Assembly: GCA_040388625.1 (NCBI GenBank)
Contig: JAZKBK010000003.1
Coordinates: 558,001 to 622,000 of the forward strand
Length of the DNA: 64,000 nucleotides
Origin: Gemmatimonadota bacterium
GTDB lineage: Bacteria > Gemmatimonadota > Gemmatimonadetes > Gemmatimonadales > Gemmatimonadaceae
Reading direction: 5' to 3'
The position numbers and the translations under genes are program-made. Shown piece by piece: positions 7,841 through 15,903 of the stretch. The notes under the pieces were generated by a model. That model saw only the letters and a program-made list of their open reading frames with translations, made no database searches and was not told the origin of the DNA. Numbering within the stretch: position 1 is the first letter of the stretch; each line of letters starts with the position of its first letter.

Positions 7841-8860
7841 ATGTCCCATTCAGGGGACTCGGAGCGTCATTCCATGCCACCAGCGAAGACCCGCGGCCCG
7901 GCGCCGCAGGGCGGCGTAGTATTGCCAGAGGCGAGCCCGCCCACCAACGCGTCTCACTTAATTAGCGACCGTAAGGAAGTCTTTTATGAGACAATGGTTC
8001 AGCTCGAACGTCTAGTCAGTAATCCAGAACATGCCGGATTCATTCGTACTGGCTTGCACGATGTCGATAGCCTTATCACCGGATTTTCAGCGGGCGATTT
8101 GGTCGTAGTTGGAGGCCGTCCAGCGATGGGCAAGACCAGTTTTGGTCTCGGTTTAACGGTTCGCGCAGCACTCGACCAAGCGACGCCTACCGTTTTCTTT
8201 TCCCAAGAGAGTTCAGCCGAGGCGTTAATGACCCGCGTCATTGCTGCAGAAGCACACGTAAATCAAACGTGTGTACGCACCGGAAGACTCCACACCGATG
8301 ACTTCATGCGCATGGGACGCGCCGCCGGACTACTGTCGCAGGCACCTTTATGGTTCGAATCACTATCGAATGCCACGCTAGCGTCTCTTCGAGAGCGAAT
8401 TTCGGCACTGGTCCAGAATGCCGGCGTTCGTCTAGTCGTGATTGACTATTTGCAATTATTCGAAACCTTGGGCGCGGAGTCGCGGCACCAGGGAGTCGCT
8501 GCAATTTCGCGCGGCTTAAAGAATCTTGCACGTGAGTACAAAATCTCGATCATCATATTGTCGCAATGCTCCCGTGCGCCCGAACAAAGATCAGGGTTCG
8601 ATAAACGTCCGCAACTCCCTGACCTGCGAGATTCCGGCGCAATTGAGGACGATGCAGACATAGTCATGTTCCTTTATAGGCGGGAATACTACGACGTTCT
8701 GGATGGTCGCGACCCGAATGAACCCAATCGATGGGGTGAAATATCAGCCGGTCGCGCAGAGGTAATTATTGCAAAACAACGCAATGGGCCGACTGGGACG
8801 GCATTTGTCGCCTTTGACAGATCCTACTCCCGTTTCGACAATCTTCCGACATCTTCGTAA
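7841..8860 (+). CDS. DnaB-type helicase domain protein lacking the N-terminal domain
   Basis: The protein matches the C-terminal RecA-like helicase domain of replicative DnaB. It has Walker A GRPAMGKT, the H1a-like SQES (DnaB usually SLEMS), Walker B VVIDYLQLF, an LSQCSR stretch, and the H4 region RPQLPDLRDSGAIEDDAD ending in YRREYY. The DnaB-typical IAKQRNGPTG is also present. At 339 residues it is about 120 shorter than DnaB. The helical N-terminal domain that recruits primase and shapes the hexamer is absent and replaced by a Pro-rich leader (about 1-45); the linker helix (about residues 46-60) seems kept. All ATPase motifs look functional, so it is a domain-reduced paralogue, not a decayed dnaB. 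ATG 7874 is an alternative start. It lies 151 bases before the nuclease-like gene. Confidence 0.85.
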   Translation: MSHSGDSERHSMPPAKTRGPAPQGGVVLPEASPPTNASHLISDRKEVFYETMVQLERLVSNPEHAGFIRTGLHDVDSLITGFSAGDLVVVGGRPAMGKTSFGLGLTVRAALDQATPTVFFSQESSAEALMTRVIAAEAHVNQTCVRTGRLHTDDFMRMGRAAGLLSQAPLWFESLSNATLASLRERISALVQNAGVRLVVIDYLQLFETLGAESRHQGVAAISRGLKNLAREYKISIIILSQCSRAPEQRSGFDKRPQLPDLRDSGAIEDDADIVMFLYRREYYDVLDGRDPNEPNRWGEISAGRAEVIIAKQRNGPTGTAFVAFDRSYSRFDNLPTSS

Positions 8861-9011
8861 CGAGAACCTCGTCAGAGCGGTTTACCGGATCCGCTCATCT
8901 ACATGACGCTTAGTCGCGTCGGCGGATTCGGTCTCAACCTGTAACGGATATCGAGTATCAATATGGTCGACACGTGGATTCTGGCTTTTTGACTTTCGGG
9001 AACTTGACCGC

Positions 9012-11192
9012 GTGGGTGTAGGCGACGAAAGTACGCCGACGATCCTGCCTTTTGAGCAGCGTCTCATAGCCATTCAGACGCTGATCAAGCAGGTCGATCC
9101 CGTCACATTTCTAGGGATTACGGCGCTACGAGAGCTTCTGCATTATTCTGCCGATGGTCCTGGAGAGGAAGAGAAACATGGAAAGGCTCAGGTGGCGACC
9201 GAGCTTTTTCAGGCCCTTGCTCTACAATTTCCTGTATCATCGTTTGCTTCCCGGCCCCCGTCTCTCAACGACATCCAGCACATACGGGCAGAGCTAGATG
9301 CGCTCCTCCACCTCTTTTATGAGCGGCGACGACCTAGCGCACGACACGACGGAGTAGATCTGTGGCAGGCAGTCATGGTCGAAGATCTACGACGGGAAAC
9401 GCAGCTCATTCGTAACTGGGGACACTTCGAACAAGTCATACGAATTACGCAAGAGCTTTTCAGTGTCACCGATCCGCAGCTATATCAAGAATGTGGCGTC
9501 ACGGTTCTCGCACTAACAAACATGCTGGTCAGGATGGCAGAACTGATCACGGCACGGCTTAGAGTTCGACGGAGCGTCGTGCAGTGTGTTCGCGATGCCG
9601 GCGACCTTGCAGCAATCGTACAGTGCATAGAGTCCGCTCCAGATGGAATATTCCGGACGGAGGATATCGAGCGCATACGTGCAAGTGATACGATGGAAGA
9701 AGCACGCGATTACGTCAGTTATTGCTTCCACACCACGATTGCAAACGCTTTCATGGTATCGCTCGACGACTTCGCCGGCGCATACAAAGAGCCTGTTGAC
9801 CGCCGGCAGTTAAAGGCTGTGTTAGATGCCTGGAGCTATGAATTTGGAGAGCTTCATAATCAGCAACCGGAACATTTCTTCTTAGCCAATCCAGTATGGG
9901 GTCGACCGTTCATTCGCATAACACCCTCGAACTATTTTCTTCCGATTGGCGACCTTTTGCAAGGCTTTCTCATCGAGATGTGTGAGGCGGTTGTCAACGC
10001 TAGCTCATTACACGAAAAGTACCGTAAAATACGGAGCTCATATCTTGAGAAGCGCGTGGAGCAGTTGTGCCAGCAAGCCCTATCTCCAGGAGATGTGTAC
10101 AGAGGTGTTTTGTGGCAAGATCCCCAGGATGGCGCTACATACGAGAATGACATCCTAGTTCACTTGGATTCCTGCATCGTTATTATCGAGGCAAAATCAC
10201 ACTCGATTCGAGATGCGCGGCGCGGTGGAGATAAAAGCTTGCGAGCCGCCATCAATGACACCATTGTCGCACCAGCCGAACAAGGGCGTCGATTCGAAGC
10301 GTACCTCATGTCATCTCCTGGGGTCCGTAGGTTGTCGACGCGCGCAAGAACGCAATTTCAGATTGACACCAGCCAGATTGTCAGGACTGTCTGTATTAGC
10401 GTCACGCTTGAAAGCCTCGGCTCACTGAACGCTAGATGGTCGCACCTTGTGGAAGCAGGTTTCATTGACCCGCAACTGATACCCACACCATCAATTCCCT
10501 TAGCCGACTTAGAGAATGTCTTCGATCTCCTGCCGGACGCCGCCACTCGTCTGCACTATCTGCTGCGTCGTGGCGAGCTAGCGGCACACGCGAATATTTA
10601 TGGAGATGAAGCTGACTTTCTCGCACTCTATTTGGATACGACATTCAATATCGGCGATTTCGAATTCTCGAGCAATTTGCTCGACATATGGGGGCTCTCA
10701 CACAAGATCATGAGGTATTTTGTAGCTGGTATGCGAGGTCAAGTAGTTGAAAAACCTAAGTTGCGTTTGACGAAGCGATGGAGTGCTGCACTCGAACGCC
10801 TGCAGCGAACACGTCCACCCAAATGGGTTGAAGTCACCTTTGCCTTATTGGAAGTACCGCCCTCCGCCCAAAGTGCATTCAATGAGCGTATAAAGGACAT
10901 CAGGGCAAATGCATCTAAGCGAAAAAAACACGTTTCTCTAGGATCGTTCCATATGCACGGTGGTCCCACAGCACGCCCCTTCGCATTAGGAGGAATCGTC
11001 TATCGGCAGATCGATCGAGCAAAAGCAGAGGATTTTGCGTTTGTCACAGCCGCCGAAGCGATGGAACAGGCAGGTGTGACGGCTGCATTAGTTATCGGCG
11101 AAAACATGACGACGCAGGATTTTCCGTATACGATTTTGGGGCTTGTGGGGACTAGTCTCGCGCGCCGACCTATTCGTTCGGATGTGCGCTAG
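9012..11192 (+). CDS. large protein with PD-(D/E)XK nuclease core
   Basis: I do not recognise the family. The central part has a clear PD-(D/E)XK arrangement: Asp380 in ENDILVHL, 13 residues on Glu393 in IIEAKS, and Lys395, followed by a QGRRFEAY stretch like the fourth motif of such nucleases (NERD and restriction-type). The N-terminal 360 residues look mostly helical and may recognise a partner or DNA. The C-terminal 300 residues, basic around 580-650, have no motif I can name. No signal peptide or membrane segment is seen. The only usable start is GTG at 9012. Same strand and spacing suggest it works with the preceding DnaB-like helicase. Sequence is clearly more AT-rich than core genes. 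A DNA-cutting role is inferred from the motif. Confidence 0.7.
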   Translation: MGVGDESTPTILPFEQRLIAIQTLIKQVDPVTFLGITALRELLHYSADGPGEEEKHGKAQVATELFQALALQFPVSSFASRPPSLNDIQHIRAELDALLHLFYERRRPSARHDGVDLWQAVMVEDLRRETQLIRNWGHFEQVIRITQELFSVTDPQLYQECGVTVLALTNMLVRMAELITARLRVRRSVVQCVRDAGDLAAIVQCIESAPDGIFRTEDIERIRASDTMEEARDYVSYCFHTTIANAFMVSLDDFAGAYKEPVDRRQLKAVLDAWSYEFGELHNQQPEHFFLANPVWGRPFIRITPSNYFLPIGDLLQGFLIEMCEAVVNASSLHEKYRKIRSSYLEKRVEQLCQQALSPGDVYRGVLWQDPQDGATYENDILVHLDSCIVIIEAKSHSIRDARRGGDKSLRAAINDTIVAPAEQGRRFEAYLMSSPGVRRLSTRARTQFQIDTSQIVRTVCISVTLESLGSLNARWSHLVEAGFIDPQLIPTPSIPLADLENVFDLLPDAATRLHYLLRRGELAAHANIYGDEADFLALYLDTTFNIGDFEFSSNLLDIWGLSHKIMRYFVAGMRGQVVEKPKLRLTKRWSAALERLQRTRPPKWVEVTFALLEVPPSAQSAFNERIKDIRANASKRKKHVSLGSFHMHGGPTARPFALGGIVYRQIDRAKAEDFAFVTAAEAMEQAGVTAALVIGENMTTQDFPYTILGLVGTSLARRPIRSDVR

Positions 11193-11420
11193 AACAGTAT
11201 TAACAGCGATTGAATGGAGTCTGCACGGATTTAGGTGAAGATCTCACAGCAAAATGACTCATCTCCGCTTGGCAGCAGTGGGCGCTCCTACCTACTTCGC
11301 GCGGTACAGCGTGCCGGCTCACCCACGCGAACTCTCTCAGCACGACTGTCTCAACTAGCACCCGACTGCGAGCAGTCCACTTACCGCCGGAAGTTCACCG
11401 AAAAGGGCGCGATTTTCGCC

Positions 11421-11647
11421 GCGGCTGCCCCAGCGCGCGTGCTCTCGAACGATGCAGCACTCAACCGGTGTCTCGCCATTGCGGGGCTCGGCGTGCCGCT
11501 CACTTTCGAGGGTCACGTACGCGGCGACGCAATCGAGCGCGGCAGCTCGTCTCGATCCTCGAAGAGTTCTGCGCGCCGTTTCCCGGCTACTACCTGTACT
11601 ACCCGCAGCGGCAACTGGCGGCGCATAACGAGGCACGTGCTCGCTAG
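11421..11647 (+). pseudogene. LysR-type regulator, C-terminal remnant with frameshift
   Basis: Two adjacent frames together read as the end of a LysR substrate-binding domain. Frame one (11421-11542) gives VLSNDAALNRCLAIAGLGVP, the usual stretch before the last strand. After a one-base frame change near 11540, the next frame (11543-11647) gives QLVSILEEFCAPFPGYYLYY and PQRQLA, ending at TAG 11645-11647. This is the family's typical Gly-Xaa-Leu-Val...Tyr-Pro tail. The DNA-binding half is missing; 11193-11420 holds nothing I can name. It is a decayed fragment, consistent with turnover at the island edge. Confidence 0.65.
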
Positions 11648-11696
11648 GCTGGTGGTTGCGATATCTCTCCCCATGGCACCTAGTCCGAATGCGCGC

Positions 11697-12149
11697 TCAG
11701 TCTTCGGAGCGCGGCCGCCCATTACTCATAAGACCTAATTCAAGATTCTCGAATCGCTCGTTTACCCAGCCTCGCGCGATCTCCAGCGACGAGGAGAGTT
11801 TGTTCCCCATCGCCAAGGTGTCTTCCGCATCTAACAATTCCTTCGCTAGCGCGATGCACCAATCCATGGCATACTCCGCCTCGTTGAGCGGCAACTGCTT
11901 GGTGCCATGTTGCCCGTTCACAACGTCACATACTCGGTTCCACCGGCTACGAAGCGTGCTCCAGTCGTCTGCAAGTTCTCCTGTGGACCGGACCGCTGAA
12001 TCAGGCAGCCGGAAACGCAAGGCATCGAGCGCCCTCGTACGCTTCGCCTGCTCGCGGTCGTGCTCAGCATTATGCGTCTTGCAGAGGCCACCGAGGTAGG
12101 GCGCGAGATCACAGCCCGAGCGAGAGCACGTACGGCAAGATCGCTTCAT
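11697..12149 (-). CDS. small Cys-rich protein with putative zinc finger
   Basis: A 150-residue protein I cannot assign to a family. The N-terminus carries CRTCSRSGC and then GGLCKTHNAEH, a CxxC...C...CxxH arrangement like the zinc-binding head of some phage and HNH-type proteins; no HNH catalytic pattern follows. The rest is predicted helical and charged, with a Trp-rich middle. Composition and codon use look like a real gene and unlike the antisense frames around it. It sits between the LysR remnant and the tRNA and belongs to the island. A mobile-element accessory or DNA-binding role is possible but unproven. Confidence 0.5.
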   Translation of the reverse strand: MKRSCRTCSRSGCDLAPYLGGLCKTHNAEHDREQAKRTRALDALRFRLPDSAVRSTGELADDWSTLRSRWNRVCDVVNGQHGTKQLPLNEAEYAMDWCIALAKELLDAEDTLAMGNKLSSSLEIARGWVNERFENLELGLMSNGRPRSED

Positions 12150-12630
12150 GGTCCCGTCAAGAATGAGGGCGCAGGGCTAAAAGTCAGACGGGTCCTTTGC
12201 ACACGGCAATTGCGCTGGCTGCCGCCGGCTCACGAAGTTTGTCATCGTCTTTGGGACTTTTCAACTGCTGTGATTACGCATCGTGGCTTTGCTTGGTGGA
12301 GCTCAAAGAATAATTCGCGGGCACGCAGTGTTTCCCATCGGTTGATCCATGCACCTGTAGGTAGAGCACTACTGATGCCGGTCTCTTTGCTACGAAGCGT
12401 CCGAATGACCGGCATGGTTTATTTGGGTCACTACAGCACGTTGAATGACACATTCTCGCCTGCCGGTGTTTGGGATTGCAGCAGCGGACGCGTTGTCCGG
12501 ACACGGACGATGTGTTCGATTGTGCTGACTCAATCAGGGAAACCGTGGCTTCGTACCCTGTTTTGTACCCAGTCCGATCGCACGACGATGGCGCTGCGCT
12601 CTAAATTGGCTTCCCACAATCACTTACAAG
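12150..12630. other. island edge without a recognised gene
   Basis: About 480 bases between the small Cys-rich gene and the tRNA. Frames on both strands (for example 12274-12504 minus) have no family features. I see no integrase, and no second copy of the tRNA 3' end in the window, so the attachment site cannot be confirmed. GTACCC occurs twice at 12556-12573 around a short T-rich core, with no further structure. Confidence 0.4.
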
Positions 12631-12702
12631 AGGCACCGGTCAGAATCGAACTGACGAATAGGAGATTTGCAGTCTCCCGCCTTACCACTTGGCCACGGTG
12701 CC
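12631..12702 (-). tRNA. tRNA-Cys (anticodon GCA)
   Basis: Read on the minus strand, the acceptor stem GGCACCG pairs with CGGTGCC and is followed by a U discriminator. The anticodon loop holds GCA (complement of TGC at 12668-12670), flanked by a GGAGA/TCTCC stem. The T arm contains the GTTCGATTC-like loop. CCA is not encoded. It separates the accessory island on its 3' side from core-type genes, the usual place for island integration. Confidence 0.95.
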
Positions 12703-12770
12703 GTTTACTGCCAACGGTCAGTCTCCAAACCTAACCGGCTCCCCGCCTCCTTCCCACCCCATCCGTCCCG

Positions 12771-13457
12771 TCAGCTACCCATGAGCTGGCGCAGCATTGC
12801 CAGGTTCAGAGAGTGGCCGCCGTTGAACGGATGCATCGCGTATGGTACCCCGCTGCTCTCGAGAACGGCGCGCTGCTCTTCCACCGCGTCCTCGCCGATG
12901 AACCTGTCCCGGGTCCCGTACACCATATCGATGGTCAGGTGCGGCCTTCGCTCGGAGAGCGCACGCAGATTTACGTCCTGGGGGATGGCGTGGGCCCACG
13001 GAACCAGATGATCGATCACCGCCGACCCGCGCGCCGCCCACCGGCAAACCGCCGGTCCGCCCTGCGAGAAGCCCAGCGCGTGCACGCGGATCTGGTCGCG
13101 GTCCACTCCACGGTTCGCCAGCTCCTCCAGTATCCGCTCGTACAGCCTGTCAAGATAGTTGACAATGTCAACTATCTCCGTTTCCCTGTCCTCGCGGGTC
13201 AGCCACAGAGCGCCGACCTTGCTGGCGCCCGAATGACCTGGCCGCGTATCGAGGTAGAACCTGGATAGACCCTCCGGCACCGCTATCAGCCGCGAATCGG
13301 CTTCCAGGGGTTGAAACGGGACAGCAAAATCAGCCGCCAGTTGGCTGAAGCCATGCAGAACTATCCACACGTCCCGAACGAGCGGGTTCGGAGTGCCTAT
13401 CTGATAGTAGCGCGCGGTCTTTACGACCGGAAAATGGATCGGTGTGAGTGGTTGCAT
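12771..13457 (-). CDS. alpha/beta hydrolase, phospholipase/carboxylesterase-like
   Basis: Cytosolic serine esterase of the phospholipase/carboxylesterase (YpfH/acyl-protein thioesterase-like) group. WIVLHGFSQLA near the N-terminus forms the oxyanion side, LGFSQGG gives the nucleophile elbow, an Asp in YGTRDRF and a His in NGGHSLN complete the triad. No signal peptide. ATG 13457 is preferred; the longer frame begins with TTG at 13481. TATAAT on the minus strand (13481-13486) gives a plausible -10 just upstream. It diverges from the sensor kinase gene. The substrate is unknown. Confidence 0.85.
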   Translation of the reverse strand: MQPLTPIHFPVVKTARYYQIGTPNPLVRDVWIVLHGFSQLAADFAVPFQPLEADSRLIAVPEGLSRFYLDTRPGHSGASKVGALWLTREDRETEIVDIVNYLDRLYERILEELANRGVDRDQIRVHALGFSQGGPAVCRWAARGSAVIDHLVPWAHAIPQDVNLRALSERRPHLTIDMVYGTRDRFIGEDAVEEQRAVLESSGVPYAMHPFNGGHSLNLAMLRQLMGS

Positions 13458-13582
13458 CTGAAGTTGGTCAGTCAGGCCCAATTATAGCGTTATCCCAGCC
13501 TCGAAGGCTGGCCAACCCGGGACATGTCGGGCGCACCAGCCAGCGGCGAATTCACTCGCCCGCCAATTCTACTCAATCCGAC

Positions 13583-15439
13583 GTGTCGCTTCGTCTCAAG
13601 CTCACAGCCGCCCTCGGGGTGGCACTCGTAATTCTGCTCGTGGGTGTCGCGTCGCTCTATGCCCTGCGGCAATCGACCAACGCCGCAGCCGCGGTCGAGC
13701 ACTCCGAGATGGTTCGGGTGCAGCTGGAGCGCGCGCTCACGACCATCGTGAACGCCGAAACAGGCCAGCGCGGCTACCTCATCACGCAGGACACCAACTA
13801 CCTCGCACCGTACACGTCCGCGCGCACGGATCTGGACCACGAGATTGCATCGATCCGCGCACTCACCGGAGACAGTCCGCTCCAGCAGCGTCGCATCGAT
13901 TCGCTGGCGCTCATAGCGGACGCCAAGCTGGTCACGATGAATGAAACCGTAGTGTTGACGCAATCGGGCAATCGCGACTCCGCGCTCAAGATCGTGATGA
14001 CCGGACGCGGCGCCGAGTTGACGCGCCGCGCACGCGGCGTGATCGACGAGATGGAAGAGACGCAGTCAGAGCAGCTCACGGAGCGCATCAACATCTACAA
14101 CAGCCGAAAGCGCGCCGTAACGCTCGTGACGGTCATCGGCAGTCTGCTCGCCGCCACGCTCTCCATTCTCACGATGCTCTGGCTGCGCAGCGGGATAAAG
14201 CAACTGGAAGCGGCCAAGGATACGATCGAGGAACAATCGGCCGAGCTGGGAGACGAGCTGACCAGGTCGCAATCGCTCAGCGACAGGCTTGCGGCCAGCA
14301 ACGATGACCTGCAAGAGGCGAACACCGCAGCTGAGAGTGCGCGTGTCCGCTTCGAGCAACTGCTGCAGTCGACGGACGAGTCGATTTTCGGAATGGACGC
14401 CGCTGGCGTGTGCACCTTCATCAACGCGTCCGGCGCACAGCTGCTCGGCTACGAGCGTAATGAATTGCTCGGCAGGAACATACATGAAGTATTGCACCAT
14501 CACCACGCCAACGGATCCCCGTACCCGCTCGAGCAATGTCCGATACACAAGGCCATCGTCGATGGAACTTCGGTTCGAATTGCAGATGAGGTATTCTGGA
14601 CTCGCAACGGCCGGGCGGTGCCGGTGGAATACACTTCGTCGCCAATCCTGAGCAGCGGACGAACTGTTGGAGCGGTGATCGCCTTCAACGACATTACCGC
14701 TCGCAAGCGCGCCGAGCGCGAGCGCGAGCGTCTCATCGGCGCGCTTGCGCGCAGCAATCAGGAGCTGGACCAGTTCGCGTACGTTGCATCGCACGATCTC
14801 AAGGCGCCGCTACGCGGCATCGCGAACCTGTCGCAATGGATCGAGGAGGACCTGGGCGAGAGCGTTCCACCGGACGTCTCGGAGAAGATGGCACTCGTGC
14901 GAGGCCGTGTGCAGCGCCTTGAAGCGCTGATCGACGGCATTCTGCAGTACTCCCGCGCCGGCCGCGTGCGCTCGGCGGTCGAGCAGGTCGACGTGGGGCT
15001 GCTCGTGAAGGACGTGGTCGAGCTGCTGGCACCACCGCCAGACATCACCGTCACCATCGAACCTGGCATGCCGACGATCGCGACCGAGCGCACGCCACTT
15101 CAACAGGTTTTCATGAACCTCATCAACAACGGGATCAAGTACAACCGGCGTCCGGGTGCCCGAATCACTGTGTCGTCGCGCGATGCCGGCAGCATGTATG
15201 CATTCAGTGTGGCGGACAACGGCCCGGGCATCGAGCCGGAATATCACGATCGGATCTTCGGAATCTTCCAGACGCTCGAATCGCGTGACCGGGTCGAGGG
15301 TACTGGCATAGGACTATCCGTCGTAAAGAAAACGGTCGAGCTGCACGGTGGATCGGTTACCGTGCATTCCGCGCTCGGAGAAGGCGCGACCTTCACTTTT
15401 GAATGGCCCAAGAGCACCGAGGAGACAACCGCAGCATGA
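13583..15439 (+). CDS. membrane sensor histidine kinase: CHASE3-PAS-HisKA-HATPase
   Basis: Predicted receptor kinase. From GTG 13583 the chain opens with a membrane segment (about 6-28), then a periplasmic CHASE3 domain containing NAETGQRGYLIT, a second membrane segment (about 170-192), a coiled coil, and a PAS domain (about 245-370) with FEQLLQSTDESIFGMD. The phosphoacceptor is His404 in YVASHDLKAPLRG. The ATPase domain has NLINNGIKYN, VADNGPGI and GTGIGLSVVKK. The family resembles phytochrome-type (Cph1-like) kinases that signal to Rcp1-like regulators, and the next gene is one, overlapping by ATGA. A longer frame from 13448 lacks a family-like N-terminus, so the GTG start is chosen. Confidence 0.88.
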   Translation: MSLRLKLTAALGVALVILLVGVASLYALRQSTNAAAAVEHSEMVRVQLERALTTIVNAETGQRGYLITQDTNYLAPYTSARTDLDHEIASIRALTGDSPLQQRRIDSLALIADAKLVTMNETVVLTQSGNRDSALKIVMTGRGAELTRRARGVIDEMEETQSEQLTERINIYNSRKRAVTLVTVIGSLLAATLSILTMLWLRSGIKQLEAAKDTIEEQSAELGDELTRSQSLSDRLAASNDDLQEANTAAESARVRFEQLLQSTDESIFGMDAAGVCTFINASGAQLLGYERNELLGRNIHEVLHHHHANGSPYPLEQCPIHKAIVDGTSVRIADEVFWTRNGRAVPVEYTSSPILSSGRTVGAVIAFNDITARKRAERERERLIGALARSNQELDQFAYVASHDLKAPLRGIANLSQWIEEDLGESVPPDVSEKMALVRGRVQRLEALIDGILQYSRAGRVRSAVEQVDVGLLVKDVVELLAPPPDITVTIEPGMPTIATERTPLQQVFMNLINNGIKYNRRPGARITVSSRDAGSMYAFSVADNGPGIEPEYHDRIFGIFQTLESRDRVEGTGIGLSVVKKTVELHGGSVTVHSALGEGATFTFEWPKSTEETTAA

Positions 15440-15864
15440 GCATCGAACGAACGCTGAATCTGGTCCTCGTCGAGGACGACGAGATTGACGTAATGAATGT
15501 CCGACGAGCTCTGGAGCGCGCGCACGTGACGAACCCCGTGTTCGTGGCGCATAATGGGCTCGAGGGATTGGAGCTGCTTCGCAGCGGCACCGTGCCGAAG
15601 GATCGGCGGCTCGTGCTGCTCGATCTCAACATGCCCAGGATGAATGGAATCGAGTTCCTCCGCGAGCTCCGGAAGGATCCAGCGCTTCGTTCCACACCCG
15701 TGGTAGTGCTGACCACGTCGGACGACGATCGCGACAAGATACAGGCATACGATCTGAACGTGGCCGGATATCTGCTCAAGCCGGTGACGTTCGTCAACTT
15801 CGTGGATGTGATGGCGGCGCTCAACAAGTACTGGGCTCTGGTCGAGCTGCCCGAAGTGCGTTGA
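15436..15864 (+). CDS. Rcp1-like single-domain response regulator
   Basis: A receiver domain alone, 142 residues. The acidic pocket is VEDDEID, the phosphoacceptor Asp is in LLDLNMPRMNG, the switch Thr in VLTTS and the conserved Lys in LLKPVTF. There is no output domain. Rcp1-type regulators take phosphate from the phytochrome-like kinase encoded upstream; the ATGA overlap with that gene supports pairing. Probably a phosphotransfer or protein-interaction intermediate. Confidence 0.92.
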   Translation: MSIERTLNLVLVEDDEIDVMNVRRALERAHVTNPVFVAHNGLEGLELLRSGTVPKDRRLVLLDLNMPRMNGIEFLRELRKDPALRSTPVVVLTTSDDDRDKIQAYDLNVAGYLLKPVTFVNFVDVMAALNKYWALVELPEVR

Positions 15865-15903
15865 CACGTCACCGGTGACTTCGTGCCCTATCCTGCGTTG
15901 ACC

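Noticed and set aside
11235-11738. 167-codon intact plus-strand frame
   Set aside because: Its useful part is the LysR remnant, which continues in another frame; the frame as a whole is not a gene.
12060-12734. 224-codon plus-strand frame
   Set aside because: It runs across the tRNA gene and shows no protein family.
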